Of a stretch of DNA of 64,000 nucleotides, positions 11,519-24,001 are shown one piece after another. The stretch comes from Papaver somniferum (taxonomy: Eukaryota; Streptophyta; Magnoliopsida; Ranunculales; Papaveraceae). A program made the translations under genes and the position numbers. The notes under the pieces are model-generated. The model had not been told where the DNA came from. It did not search any database and saw nothing but the letters and a program-made list of their open reading frames with translations. The stretch lies in NCBI RefSeq assembly GCF_003573695.1, contig NC_039368.1, positions 10,129,860 through 10,193,859 on the forward strand, given 5' to 3'. The stretch's first letter is position 1. Every line of letters begins with the position of its first letter.

Positions 11519-11755
11519 ATGTTATTCGCTGCTAGTTTCACTTGGAAGTTTGGTGGTGCTTACAAGGTGTGGAATGTCGCGTCCATTGAATTATGCACTC
11601 TGGACCCTAGAATTTCAACTCCGAATTCATACGAGCATGACGGGAATGTGAATGCTCCATCTGAGGCCTCCCATGATTCATCTGAAGGTGGGGATATGGA
11701 GGAGAAGACTGCTGGCTTCGAATATTACGAAATCTCAGGCTCTACTGTATTGTAA
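11519..11755 (+). CDS. Unidentified open frame, 78 aa
   Basis: Reads an acidic, Ser-rich segment (SEASHDSSEGGDMEEKTAGF) ending EYYEISGSTVL. I do not recognise it. It lies just downstream of the possible GH47 exon and runs into the tandem duplication. It could be an exon of the same decayed gene or a chance frame. Confidence 0.22.
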   Translation: MLFAASFTWKFGGAYKVWNVASIELCTLDPRISTPNSYEHDGNVNAPSEASHDSSEGGDMEEKTAGFEYYEISGSTVL

Positions 11756-11790
11756 GGACCGCGAAGAAAAGGTGGTGGAACATCAGAACT

Positions 11791-12322
11791 AAGTACCATG
11801 GACCTTTCAACATCTTTGTAGGCAGCAGTTAGCACTGCTTGTTTACCAAGTGACACGTCCCCCACAGTAAGCAAGCTCTCCTCTCCGGGAAGCTGAATTC
11901 CACCAGTCCTGTAAGTTCTGATTCCGAAATACCCAACACCATTAAGGTCGAACACTTTCTCTGAACATCAAACGCTCATAGATGGTTTTCAGTCATGTTG
12001 AATTTGGTTCGCTGCATGAGGTTACAGGACTGGTCTTCCAAGATCCTGAATCCCCTAAGTACCATGGACCTTTCAACATCTTTGTAGGCATCAGTTAGCA
12101 CTGCTTGTTTACCAAGTGACACGTCCCCCACAGTAAGCAAGCTCTCCTCTCCGGGAAGCTGAATTACACCAGTCCTGTAAGTTCTGATTGCGAAATACCC
12201 AACACCATTAAGGTCGAACACTTTCTCTGAACATCAAACGCTCATAGACGGTTTTCAGTCATGTTGAATTTGGTTCGCTGCATGAGGTTACAGGACTGGT
12301 CTTCCAAGATCCTGAATCCCCT
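11791..12322. repeat. Two tandem copies of a 266-bp unit
   Basis: Unit 1 (11791-12056) and unit 2 (12057-12322) both start AAGTACCATGGACCTTTC and end GATCCTGAATCCCCT, with only scattered substitutions between them. On the minus strand both keep an open frame of about 55 codons (motifs DLNGVGYF, LPGEESLLTVGDVSLGKQ). The family of this frame is unknown to me. Confidence 0.85.
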
Positions 12323-12329
12323 ACATCAA

Positions 12330-13800
12330 CAGTGATTTGATTTCAGCAGATTAAAGATACCCATGAAGAGGTTCATTGCTCTTAAAAGGAAACGATGGCT
12401 GAATCTGTTCGGAGGCTTTCTCATCTAATTTTGTGGTAGTTTTCTTTTGGAGGATTTATAGGGTACTTTGGCTTGCGGCATCATCTATTTTTGTAACCTT
12501 TAAACGAGTTCCAGAGGTTAGAAACTAAGAGCATGTATCACATTTTCACCTTGTTATTTTAGCTTTTACTTGTATAAACATGTTTCACCAGCATCGTTTG
12601 CTATGCCAACACATATTCACAAGGGTTGTAATCTTTGGTAGTTGGGGTCGTTAAGCCTTTGATGACCTAGGTAAGAGGCAGATTTTTTTCCTTTTGACAT
12701 TGAGCAGTCAAAGACGCAAACTTCAGTTTAGTACTCTTGACACTCTTATGGATCCTCTCTCCAGAAGAAAGTTATTAGCAGTATCGGACGATTCGGACCA
12801 TCGGTAAGCAAAATTTCTTCACAAAAATCACTGAGTGCCAAGTATTTAGTAATATTTAACACTGGGTTTCTATTTTATCCCTAGTCACTTCACTCAATTT
12901 TTCCAATGTCTAGTCACTTCAGAATTCACTCTATTCCAAGACCCCCCACTACAATTAACGGCATCTCACAATGGCAATTTAGGATCTAGCCTTGGGAATC
13001 AGTATTTCACATGCTGCCAAACTGAAGACAGGAAATAGTGCCGGCAGTGTTGATAGTTCAAAATCGGATTTTTCCTGCATCAAAACCTGTTAGTCACAAC
13101 TTTAATCACAATGGAACAGTTTATGTCCATTAGCATAAGAGGTTTATCAAAATTCATACTGATCAAGTCTCGTGTCCTATCTAGCAAAGACATGATTTGT
13201 ATTGAATGCAACCAATATTTGAGGAGAACTCTATATTTATAATCAACATTAAAATGATGCAGTCTTATTGAATATCCCTAAGACAAAACCTATAATAACA
13301 ATTTTAAGTAAACTGAAAAACAAATTCGAATACAGGCAGAAATATATATATATATATATATATATATATGGGACTTAAGGCTTAAGCATGTCAACTGCAA
13401 CCTATGATCCTTGCAAGCATGCCAATTGCAACCTATTACGCACCTTGAATTAAAATACTGGACCAATATATGGCACCTGAGACTCCGCGATCGTGAGAAC
13501 TATGGCTAAGAACATTGGCTGCACAACCATATATCGAAGGGGTGGGATTCCCTGCCAGGAATCATACCATGAAATTCTCATATATTCGGTGGTCAGCTAT
13601 CACAAATAAATTCTCTAACATTGTTGTATATATAATTTGAGTCCAATTTAGAGAGCTGTGGTTGAAAGCGAACAAATCTTGAATTCTAGAGCTTCTAATC
13701 CCACTTGAGAGAATATAGACTAATAACAATCTTGGGTTTAGAAATCTTTTCGATGTTTTTTGCAGCACACGGTACGGGGTGGGTGGTTAAAACCTACTCG
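12330..13800. other. No gene seen
   Basis: AT-rich intergenic sequence with an AT dinucleotide tract at 13342-13369 and no supported coding region. Confidence 0.5.
13342..13369. repeat. (AT)n microsatellite
   Basis: Fourteen uninterrupted AT dinucleotides. Confidence 0.95.
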
Positions 13801-13805
13801 CCAAA

Positions 13806-16800
13806 TCTATCTATATTTAACTAAATTTTATTCGTACTAATCTTCTGCTAAATCTATATCTTCCTTATTCTCTTCTTTACGCTTCCTTTTTCTCTCATCT
13901 TCCTAGCCGCAGTAAACATACTCGCAAGATACAAAACCCATACCCTAATTTTATTCTCTACTTATTCTCTCTTCTTTTTCTCAGCCATCCCCGCTGAAAC
14001 CACCGTGGAAAAAGATTATCAACCAAGTTATCTTCGCTAGGGAAGATCTAACTATTCCGAACAAACCCTAAAGAAGATTATTTAACAAGTTACACGCGCT
14101 TAGGAAGATAATCTAACAAGTTCCGTTTGCAATCGTAAGCAGGTATTGTTTCATCTTCTCTCTCTTCTGCCTCTCCCCCATCTTACGGGTTCTCTTATGC
14201 TCTATCTTTAATCTTGCGAGAACTCTTTCTTTTATTTTGTTGTTCGATAGCTTAGTTGTTCAAATACCTGGCTTACTGGCTAATCTATTTAGTTCACACG
14301 AGATGTTTCTTCTTCCTTTGTTTTGTTAAAATGATCTTTTTAAGTTCTTATGAATATAACGATATACATTACACGAGAGATAGTCAAAGCGAAAAAATTG
14401 TTAGCATCATACCAAGCGATCGAATCTGTAAGATCTTTAAAGCCTAGCTGTTTTGCTACTTTTTAGAGTGTGTTGATATTGGACCTTATCAAAATCAGGG
14501 TCTATTAGGTTACATATTCTTCTCATTGTAAAACTTTCTGTTCAATCATACTCTCAAGTCGTCCCTTGGAAATAACTTTTAGGGTTACCAATGTAACCTC
14601 AGCTGCCATATTTCTGTTGCAGGGTTTCGATGTCGTTGATCTCGAAATGTCTACACTGAAGCTATGATGTTGACCATCGGTGCGTTCAACGTGATTACTT
14701 CATTCATGAAGATTTTATGAAAGTAAGCCACTAAAAATACTTACGAATTTTGATGTATTACAATTAAGGTGCTCTTCGATATGGGAAATGAACAAAACCG
14801 ACTAACCGTGCAACTTGCATAGTCCTTTTTATTGACAACTCTAAATAATATTGACAATTCTAAATAACATAATGTTTTAATTGAGAGCATCCCATCTTTT
14901 CCCTCCAAAGTTATATGGATGCATCAACTTCCCACAAAGATTCCATTTTTCCTTTGGCAAGCTGAGCTAAACAGAATACTAACGATAGATGCATTAATTC
15001 TGATTCCAATTAGGGTGTTTTTTATGAAAATAGTGATAATATCGGTTGAAGGTAAAACCATTCAGTTTTTCCTATCAGTATGTTTTGGAAAGGCATAAAA
15101 ATCTTAGGGGTTTAAGCAGGATTTAGAGAATCAATCACTTTTAGGAGATAAAGATGTATTTTTTTAGTACTACATGAACGAAAATGGTGACAAAGTTTAT
15201 ATCAAGGTTAGTAAATTCAACTCTTAATTTCTGTCTCCAAGCTTTTACAGGATATTGAGATCTTTTTGGTGGATTTTTTTATTTTGATGTGTCTGCATAT
15301 GACATCATGTTTGCAGTTTGAATTCGGCGTTTTGGTGTTCTTATTGTCTCCAGTTGTTTCTTCATTGAATGGCATCCAAACACATCAAGGTACTATCTCC
15401 ACGCCGTTGAATATAATTTAAACTGAAATTTCATGTTCCATTTATAGAAAGAGAGAGATTCAATTTTTTTGAAGCTTTTGTATGTTGATTATGTGAATGA
15501 TTAATAATGTTATTTGGCAATATTGCATGTGGGAAGCTTCAAGATGTTGGGGACCTTGGTGTAATTAGAGTTATTCTCACGTCTTTAGGATTTTATGTAT
15601 GCTTTACTTATCTCACTATAATAGTATTACTGATGGGTTAAAAGTTAGGTGGAACAAGTAATCTTGATTACGTGTGAACTTCGATTTATCATGTGGGTTT
15701 AACTTCAATTTTATGTTATTGACTGTGAACGGATTTGTTTTTTTCCAAGAGTTGTGGTTAGTAGTGGCGCGGTGTGATTATAGGAGGAGCATCTAGAGGG
15801 CATTCTTCTTTGAAAAATCAAGATAATAAGGTTTTAATGGGTAAGCTACTGTCATCTCACTATTTTGTTTCTTTTTAGTTGATTTGTCAATTCTTTTGTT
15901 GGTAATTGGATGAAATTAGGATGTTTATGGATCTTAAGCATTTTTTGGTTTTGCAGTTTATAATAAGTAGAAGAGAAGGCTTGAAATCAAGTAGTCCCCT
16001 TGCCTCAAGGTAATATGGACCAAAGTTTTCGTTCATTTGTTTGTGTACGGAGTTTGCTCATTCATATCTATGCATGGTTTGTTGTGATGGCAATGTGACT
16101 TTTTGCTTACCTTAGCATTATTTAAGATTATGGTTTCTATATATATATATGATGAACTCACTGGATGTGAAAATTATGAGGTTTGTTTTACATTTCATGG
16201 CCGAGAGTGGTGAGTTGACTCGGAGTCGCATGTTTCCTCAACTCTGCCTTAGAATGTATGGCAATGGCAGGCTACCTTTGCCTTATGATCATGTTAGAAC
16301 AATAACTCACATCTTATAATAGTATATAGAATTACAACACTGATATTTTATGTTCTTGGTAGTAAAGGAAGATTTGCAACATAGTATGTGGAGTAGAAGT
16401 CCTGAAAATTTAATGAATTATTTGAATAGACAACAACGTTCATCTGCCCTTGGTTATGAAAGAGTTCTGGACTTTAGTATCATTGTGCTTAAATGTTATG
16501 CTACACGCGGTTTTGTGCACCGTCTATACGTCTCATAGTAAGATCCGATCTAAAGCGATATACTAATACCAGCTAAGAAATTGCACATCAAAGAGCTATT
16601 TCTGCATAAAATTTCATTTTGTACATACATCTCCTTTTATGCAGTCTGTGTGGTTGGCATGTTAATGATGCTCAAATTTGTGATTGCATATTTAAAATCA
16701 TTAGGTTTGGAACACGTCGGGTTGATTTTATTGGAATATCTGTTTGCAGATACTGGTGGAGTGCACAGGTACACCGCTTTTTGGTGTCTTCCACCAGGTA

Positions 16801-17443
16801 AATTCTCATATATATCTTCAAACTTATCATAGAAAGAGTAATCGATTATATTGAGCATGGTTGTCCTTAAAACAATCTCACTCCACCGGCCTTGGGATAT
16901 ATCCATGAAGCGCAAATTATACACGCCGTAAACCAATTCACAGACGTTTGTGGTTTAATTAATGTCTTTATAATTTATGACGAAATTCCACCATTTAAGA
17001 ACCCAATGGGGAATGTGATACTCTCAATGGCTTAGGGAATTCAACAACATAATCCAACGTTGAAGGTATTGCAAGTGATGACGAAATGCCACTGTTTATA
17101 TGCCACCGTGTATTGAAATGGAGGAAGATGATTTCTTATGAGATTTTATGAGGAAGGTGATGAAGATTAATAAACATGGACTAACTACTTATGGTTGTAT
17201 GCAAATGCTGATGTCTTATAAGATTTTAAACATTTTCCAGTTTTTCTGAGTTTAAAAAAGGAACACAATTTCTTCCATGCATTTAGTTTATAAAGAGAGA
17301 TTATATTCGAAAAACGCATATACTGAAAAGGTTTACTAACCGCACATTTAATGGGATGCTCATAGGTTAAACTATAATTTTTCATAGGAGCATCAACTTG
17401 AATAAACAACTTAAGACCGTGCATAGCACGGGCGCGACACTAG
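13806..17443 (+). mobile_element. Candidate non-autonomous Helitron, 3.6 kb
   Basis: The 3' end is clear: CCGTGC (17417-17422) and GCACGG (17426-17431) form a stem with loop ATA, then an 8-nt spacer and CTAG (17440-17443) before T. A matching 5' end is proposed at 13806, where host A is followed by TCTATCTATATTTAAC, the TC-plus-AT-rich form of plant Helitron starts. No Rep/helicase frame is visible, so it is non-autonomous. Inside are 5'-UTR-like and intron-like sequences and a NOP10-like first exon, which fits gene capture. The 5' boundary is the weak point. Confidence 0.52.
15154..15206 (+). pseudogene. NOP10-like first-exon fragment captured in Helitron
   Basis: ATG TAT TTT opens like the start of the H/ACA snoRNP subunit NOP10 (MYLQ...). 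A one-base shift further on gives YYMNENGDKVYIK, matching the conserved start of NOP10 up to the KVY that precedes its next block. A GTTAGT donor-like site follows at 15207. The shift makes it non-functional, and no later NOP10 exon is seen. NOP10 is a 64-aa protein of pseudouridylation and telomerase RNPs; this is only a fragment. Confidence 0.5.
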
Positions 17444-17449
17444 TATTAA

Positions 17450-18288
17450 ATGATTTAAAGTAAAATTTCGGATTAAACACTAAAAGGAACAATTGGCGTC
17501 ATGACTCGGAAGCAATCACAAATAACTGGAAATGCATGGTGTATGACCTACACGATATGACCTATGTAGGCCAATAATTGGCCTTGACACCTCCTAAGCA
17601 TGCCATTTTTGTAGGCCAATATTTGTCCCTGCCACCATCTAAGCATGCCATTTGTAGGCCAAATTATTGAACCAATTCCTATCTTACTTTTCTATGGTTC
17701 TAACTAAAAAGAAAATGAATTCACAAACCGTTGAGATCGTTAAATGTTTTGAACAATTATAATAGCATGAGTATGCATGTGTGTGTGAGTCAGTGTGTGT
17801 GCAAACTATATGAGCTTAATATGTGAGTGTGTGTGCCGCACGTAAGAAATGTAAGAGAGATTTGTGTCAGAGAATGATAGTTATATGTCATAAGTCTGTC
17901 CTGTAATTTATCTATCTTTTCTCTTAATCACTTGATTATCAAAACCGTATCAATACAATGTAGACATTCAATTCATAGACTGTTATCATGGCATCGGACT
18001 CAGAAATTAATTTCTAAGGGTATCCTATGAAAGTTAAATTATCAGATGCCCTTTTAGGCAAATAGTTCATTTGATGCTTATCTTAGATGTGTTATTTCTT
18101 AACTTTTAGCTCTTAGGGTACTGAAATCTTGAAATTTATATTGAATTCTACAACCAGCACAAGTTCTTCCTATTTTGTCTTTATGTACCCTCTTGGGGTA
18201 GCTTATAAATATTGATACTAGTCCCAGTGTATCCATCACCAAGTGCCAATAACAAATCAAATGAAAGAGGCATTTAGTTAGCACACTA
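17450..18288. other. No gene seen
   Basis: Contains a degenerate duplication of the motif CTAAGCATGCCATTTGTAGGCC at about 17595 and 17640 and GT-rich tracts near 17760-17840. No coding region is supported. Confidence 0.45.
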
Positions 18289-21200
18289 TGTTAGAGAATA
18301 ACTCGGTTAAACCTACCAAGTGTTGGTGTGTCAAGTTTGGTTGTCATATTTTAGTATCAAAACTCATCTTGATTCGATTAGTTAACTACTTGATTCAACT
18401 TCGTTTAGGCTAGACTAGAAAGTCTAGGAATGTTAAGACGCACAAGTATTACTCTGAAGACCGGAAGAATGTGAAGAAGTAACAGCTGCAACAACGATAC
18501 CATCCTTCCGCTCGAGGTTAGTAATATTTACTTGATCTTGTTTCCATTCCTAAAGTATCTTTCAAGTCCCTTTATATTGAAAACATAACATGAGAAGTTA
18601 TGTACATATGAAAATCCAGTATTAGACTTGGTCATAATATTATGATCAAAGTGTCAAGGAATTATATTGAATTACGAAGTATAACGTTTATCTTTCGAAC
18701 TTCGTAAATACGACATTAACATAATTTATGTATTTAGTTACTTGATAATGTCTAGGATATACGTGTAATTTCATCCTAGAAAACTATGCATTGTTACATT
18801 GTTTTAAGGAAGTATATGTATGAACTTGTTTCATAATCGAAAGGGAAATCGTACCTGTATTGGTCCGGTTTTTCATTGAATATACAAGATGAAAAGGTAG
18901 AACTGATCTTGACTTATGTTGAGAATCAAGGTGTGACCGGTCATACCTTTTATTTTGTGACAAGGTGTAACCGGTCACAACCTACACTGGAAAGCAAGGT
19001 GTAACCGGTCGCAAGATACACTAGGAAGTAAGGTGTAACCAGTCACAAGTTATATTAGAGAGAATCGTATAACTGGTCACAACCTATATTGGGAGTGATG
19101 GTATAACCGCTCCTAAGAGGAAAACCGATTTCCCAAAGTTCACACATTTGTTCTTGTTGTGTGTGAATTAGGAATTAGGGTTTGCTAAGGTAAGAAATTT
19201 CTAGATGTCGATATTATTTGAACATGTGCACAAATCTTATCATTTATTTTTCAAATATAATCCTTGATTTTCGGTTTTATGTGCTTTCATTTCCAGCAAT
19301 TAAATCATCGGCAATGCTATTCAGCGAGCCGATCTCCTCCCCAATCTCCTCCCTATCTGAAGTGGTTAGGCTACATGTATATAAAATTAAAGCCACGTGA
19401 TTATCTCTTTCCTTATTTTCCAGTCTCTTTCCTTATTTTCTGTTTTTCTTCTGCACTATGTATTCTTCCCCTAATCCCCTCTCTTTACCATCCCGATTCT
19501 TATAGTTTCTTTGTATCGGTTTCAATGTCTTTACCCTCGTAACATAATTCCTAAATCTTTACTCTAATATGCTTTTAATTGAGTATGATTTTCATTTTGT
19601 CTGGTTTTATTATGATTACAATCATTATGGATCTGATAATGAAACTCATCTTGATCTTCTTTTAGTAAATTAGAGATTTCCGTGAACAAATAACATCTTA
19701 GCATGCTTCAAGAAAAAGAAAAAAACATCTTAGCGTACTTACCTGCATATACGTTATTTGAAATTGCTGGACTTGGTGATTAATATTGTTATGGTCTTGT
19801 GTTTGATCTTGTGTTTGAATAATTTTAACTTATCTAAAATAAATTGGTTATTGAAAAGAAATTGATCAAGAGAGTTTGTGATCGATTGACACAGGTAGTG
19901 ATATGCACGGATCACTAATCAGTTGGTTGATTTGAGATTAAACTGAAGGAATGGAAAATCTAAAGGTCAAGTATTTATTTTGTACTTGACTACTTGTTAC
20001 TTTTGTCTTACAATCAGATGCATTTGAACAAATTTTAAGTAGTCATCTTACTGAAAAGAAAAAAGAGTATGAAATTATATAGTTTTCATCTCAAGTTTTG
20101 AAAAAAGTTGTCGCAATCTGGCTTTGAGATTAAGAGGATCATGCTTTGTTTAAGTTTTTCATTATTTATTTTTTTCTCTTTCATCACACATAAGCTAACA
20201 CGTCAAATAGGGAGGAGAGTGGGGAGCATTAAAGCTCGTTGAATAGCATTTCCGTTAAATCATATACTCTAGAAATGGATTATTAGTTAATATGCTAGAC
20301 TAATAATAGAAGTTTTCTATGAGATATTTCGAAGATATTGTTTGAAATTAATTGGGAATAGGAAAATCAAATTTTTCACTAATTGCATATCTTGAGAATA
20401 CTTTCAGTTTTGGGAATTCCTTGTTGTCAGAACAACCTTGGTCTATAAATAGTTGAATGTATATTTCTTGCGAACTATCCTAATTATAGCCAAGAAAACT
20501 TCATTCATGTTGTTTCTTGTGGATTCGTCTATCCAAAGAGGAAAGTACCCTAATTAGGCAAAATCTCTTACGAATGCTCGTTTAAAGACTTCTGCGAGAT
20601 CATGGAATCTCTACGAGTACCATTTATGAGAAACTAGATAATTGTGTTGTTATTTTAGTTTTTTATTACTGATTTGATTGACGAACAGTGGTTGAAACTT
20701 TGACTGCACCTACTTTGATTATTCTTGAGAGCCTTCTCTTCTGACATAAGGGTCACTCAAACTAGGTCGAAGTATCGAAGGTATCTATAGAACTATTGTT
20801 ATATTTAATGACATCTTTTGATAATCCATTGTTAACAGACTCGGTCTTGTGTGTTGATCAAAAGAGGATTCAAGTTTGTGTTGTGCAGGTTATTGAGAAG
20901 GCAATTGAATATTTGAAGACAAAAATATTTTTATTATTAGTTTTCGTATCTTGTAAATTTTGTGCACACATGTTGATCGTCTGGGATCCTACTTAGATTA
21001 GATTTATCTAATCCGAAATTCGTATTGAACGGCAACTATCATTTGGTGGTACTCTTCATTATCTGAATCTGAGTCAAAGTTACTGATTCAAATTGATCTT
21101 CCAAGATAAAGGAGCTTATTAGATTAAACAATAAGATCCTTTGACGACAACTCAAAGATATATTTTACCAAATATTGAATAGAGTGGTTACCAAACAATT

Positions 21201-21652
21201 TCGTTCCTTTGTTGTTTGGAGTAAGATCAAAAGGTGCGAAGAATCTTGAGATAGTATATTTTGTCTTAAGATTCACGTGCGTGGCCAAATGGTCGAAGAC
21301 GCAGGGATACTGAGGAAACTAAGAAACTAGAGGTAGTTTACGTGGTATAAACTAAACGAAGTTGACTTATGTTCTTTGTATATTGACTTAATTCTGATAG
21401 TATTCAAAACTGGACTAGCTAGGTCCCAGGGTTCTTCCACATTTGTGTTTTCCTCTTTAACAAAATCTTGTGTGTGTTATTTACTTTACTTCTGCATTAT
21501 AATTGTTATTGTAATTAAGTAAATAATATTATTGCACGTTAATCCTAATCACTTGATATTGATCTTATAGTCAATCGGTTTTGGACCTTAACCATCATCA
21601 AGTTAATATCAAGTTGTTGCATTGTAACGACTTTTTCCATAGACGATCACAC
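18289..21652 (+). mobile_element. Long Copia-type LTR (SIRE/Maximus-like)
   Basis: Starts TGTTAGAGAATAACTC, matching the start of the second LTR at 53191 (TGTTAGAGCATTGCTC). The right part (GGACTAGCTAGGTCCCAGGG, then TTCCTCTTTAACAAAATCTTG near 21410-21470) matches the same place in the second LTR (55180-55235). A PBS-like TGGTATCAGA follows at 21654. At about 3.36 kb it is long for an LTR and may hold insertions. Only about 100 bp of possible internal sequence follows before unrelated DNA, so the element is truncated or a solo LTR. Confidence 0.55.
18920..19115. repeat. Minisatellite inside the LTR, palindromic ACCGGT core
   Basis: Five to six units of about 40-48 bp, each with a core such as AAGGTGTAACCGGTCACAAC. 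Later units decay to TAACTGGTCACAAC and TAACCGCTCC. Confidence 0.8.
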
Positions 21653-21653
21653 T

Positions 21654-21663
21654 TGGTATCAGA
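21654..21663 (+). other. Possible primer-binding site
   Basis: TGGTATCAGA matches the start of the initiator-Met tRNA primer site used by Copia elements. The same place in the second LTR reads TTTGGTACCGTT within the LTR, so this may be a coincidence rather than a PBS. Confidence 0.3.
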
Positions 21664-21910
21664 CTTACAGGTTGATATTAAAAGATTGTGGTGTATTAGG
21701 TACCCTCGTATTTTCACACTAGATCCGTAAAGGAGAAAAAAACAAAAGGTTATCGCTTATAATGTGTAACTAGCTTAATTAGTTTCCAAATTCTAATTTC
21801 TAAACAGACCAACATCTTTATAAGAAAATAGAAAATACGAAGTACTTAGCCCGTTATTCTGGGATATACTAAACATTTGAAACCTTAAACTTTCATGTTG
21901 CAGCAATTAC

Positions 21911-22010
21911 CTGTAAAATCCAATTCCCTTCTTCTAGAACCCGCATCCACATAGAACATACTTTGCAAATCAGTAACTACATCTGCTGACATGCTTGCAA
22001 AAGACTCGTG
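21911..22010 (-). pseudogene. Old diverged exon of an SCYL2-like pseudokinase
   Basis: The minus strand reads HESFASMSADVVTDLQSM and ends LDFTG at a GTAATT donor. It matches the exon at 27797-27902 ([20 protein letters not shown]) and the segment after the kinase core of plant SCY1-like 2 proteins. Substitutions such as SRRRELDF for SRPSALDF show decay. With the gene remnants at 24379-24990 it forms the older version of the unit amplified further right. Confidence 0.6.
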
Positions 22011-22668
22011 TTTCAAGTATTTCAAAGTGTTCATATGTTGCATGCAAATGAAGACAAAACTACTTTTAGTTGACGACTAACAATCAAACACAAAAAAAAA
22101 ACACCTAATGAAACTCAGATACAATAGTAAAATAATAGGTTTAGGACCACCTAATCGTATTATTTTAAAGAGATATTATATAATTAATATTTTAATAATT
22201 TATTATTTTATACTTATATTAATAACATATTTATTTAAAAAATAATTTCTAAATTTTTGAACTTGAACAACTGTGATTTGATACAAAGTACCTAAAATGT
22301 GAACCCATTGACTGATTTTATAGTATTTTCTAGATAATAAATCATCCGGAGTTGTATAAATATTGAAATATTATACTAACACAAAGCCTAAAAAAATACA
22401 AATAACACATAATTTACAACTCAATTTAACATATTATGAAAATAATTTTTTGATGTTTGTAATAGAATTATTTTTTGATATAATATTTGGGACCTATTAA
22501 TGTTTAAGGAGAACTTATAGAATGTATTATATTATAATATTATCGAATTTATTACTTTAACGCTAAGAGCCCGAGTTGAGACCAGAAAATGTTATTATTT
22601 TAGCATCAATATTATATTAAAATTGTTTTATTGTACTCCATATTTTTAGAAGGATTCTTTAATGTATC

Positions 22669-24001
22669 TGAGTGCATCTATGTGCACCCAGGAGTGCACA
22701 TTCCTCCTCTCTTTATTGGTTAGAGCTAACGGGGTTAACTTGTTATAGTAAATTTACTTTTATTTTAGAAAAAAAAACACACAATTTCCAAGATTAATTA
22801 TCTCTCTTTCCTCTCTCTTCGCAATTTCTTTCCAAGATTAATTATCTCTCCATTTCTTCAATTTTCCTGTTGTTGTACTATTTCCTCCCNNNNNNNNNNN
22901 NNNNNNNNNNNNNNNNNNNNNNNNNNNNNNNNNNNNNNNNNNNNNNNNNNNNNNNNNNNNNNNNNNNNNNNNNNNNNNNNNNNNNNNNNNNNNNNNNNNN
23001 CCCCCCCCCCCCCCCCCCGATACATAGAGAACATATTCATTGTCTAAGCAAAAACATACCTCATTCCGTTGTTCAAAGACGATTTTCTTTAAATCCAATT
23101 TCTTCATCAAAATTTCGTTATTCCGAACAAACTCTTTTCTTTTAATATCATAATCTTTCTCCATGGACAATGATGATCACACAATTGGGTCAAAACTGAT
23201 ATTTAGTCTAGAACAGAGAAACGTGAGCCTAAAATTGAGTTAATTAAAAGAACCAATTTAAACAGTATTGATTGCTTTTATCAATAAAAATAATACCGTA
23301 ATGAGGAATTGATTAAATTATTTTGATTGAACAAGTGCTAACGATGATGATGACGATGGTCATTTTACTAAAGATGATTTTTTTTCTTATTGAATTGGTC
23401 TTACAAACCACATAATCTTCTTTTAGGATTTTTATTTGCAGTCAGCATAAATTAACCACCTAAGTTATGTATCCTTTGATTCCATTGTTGACGGAAGATA
23501 AAATATTAACTGATTTTCTTTTGATCATTGAATTTTGTATTTATACTTGATGATATTGAATTTGGAAGATGAGAAAATAACTATATTTACATAGGAGGTG
23601 GTGGTGGAGGTATTAATCCAGTAAGTAGTAATTGGTGGAGAAGAAAATCAGGGCTTCAAAGTAGGGATATAGATTGGTTAAAGAAATAACTGTCTATGTA
23701 CTGATCTAAAAGGAGCAAACAGACAGAGAAAGTGCTAAATCCATAATTTATAAAGAAGAAGAAAATTGTAACTCATATTTTTTATTTTCATCGGTGGAGT
23801 AAGAAGACAGGAATACAAGATAGACAGAGAAAGGGAGAAAGAACTACGAACCAGTAGCATTCGAACTTATACTTGAATTTTGTGAATAACTTTTAAAGTA
23901 AAAGTGAAACCTTAGAAAATTATAAAGCTCAGTTTGTATGTAGCCAATGGAGAGGGGAGGGATGTGCACCCCGGTTAGCTACGGGGTGCACATATATGCA
24001 A
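22669..24001. mobile_element. Non-autonomous TIR DNA transposon with 8-bp target duplication
   Basis: Direct repeat AATGTATC flanks the element at 22661-22668 and 24002-24009. The ends are inverted repeats of about 60 bp: the left end (TGCATCTATGTGCACCC, then TCCTCCTCTCTTTATTGG) pairs with the right end (CCAATGGAGAGGGGAGGG, then GGGGTGCACATATATGCA). An 8-bp duplication fits hAT-like elements; the long TIRs would also fit a small MULE with an imperfectly read duplication. No transposase is seen, and the interior contains a 111-N gap beside a C homopolymer. Confidence 0.68.
22890..23000. other. Assembly gap (111 N) next to a C run
   Basis: N run flanked on the right by 18 C and on the left by CCTCCC, so sequencing probably failed in a long C/G homopolymer. 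Open frames across it are meaningless. Confidence 0.98.

Noticed and set aside
18920..19115. Possible CRISPR-like array of regular repeats
   Set aside because: Units are adjacent and diverged, without unique spacers, in a plant LTR; it is a minisatellite.
21654..21663. Firm primer-binding site defining a full 5' LTR
   Set aside because: The second LTR has a similar word inside its LTR at the equivalent place and no polyprotein follows, so it is kept only as a possible site.
22838..23170. Open frames crossing the N gap, including a Gly or Pro run
   Set aside because: They read through Ns and a C/G homopolymer at a gap edge.
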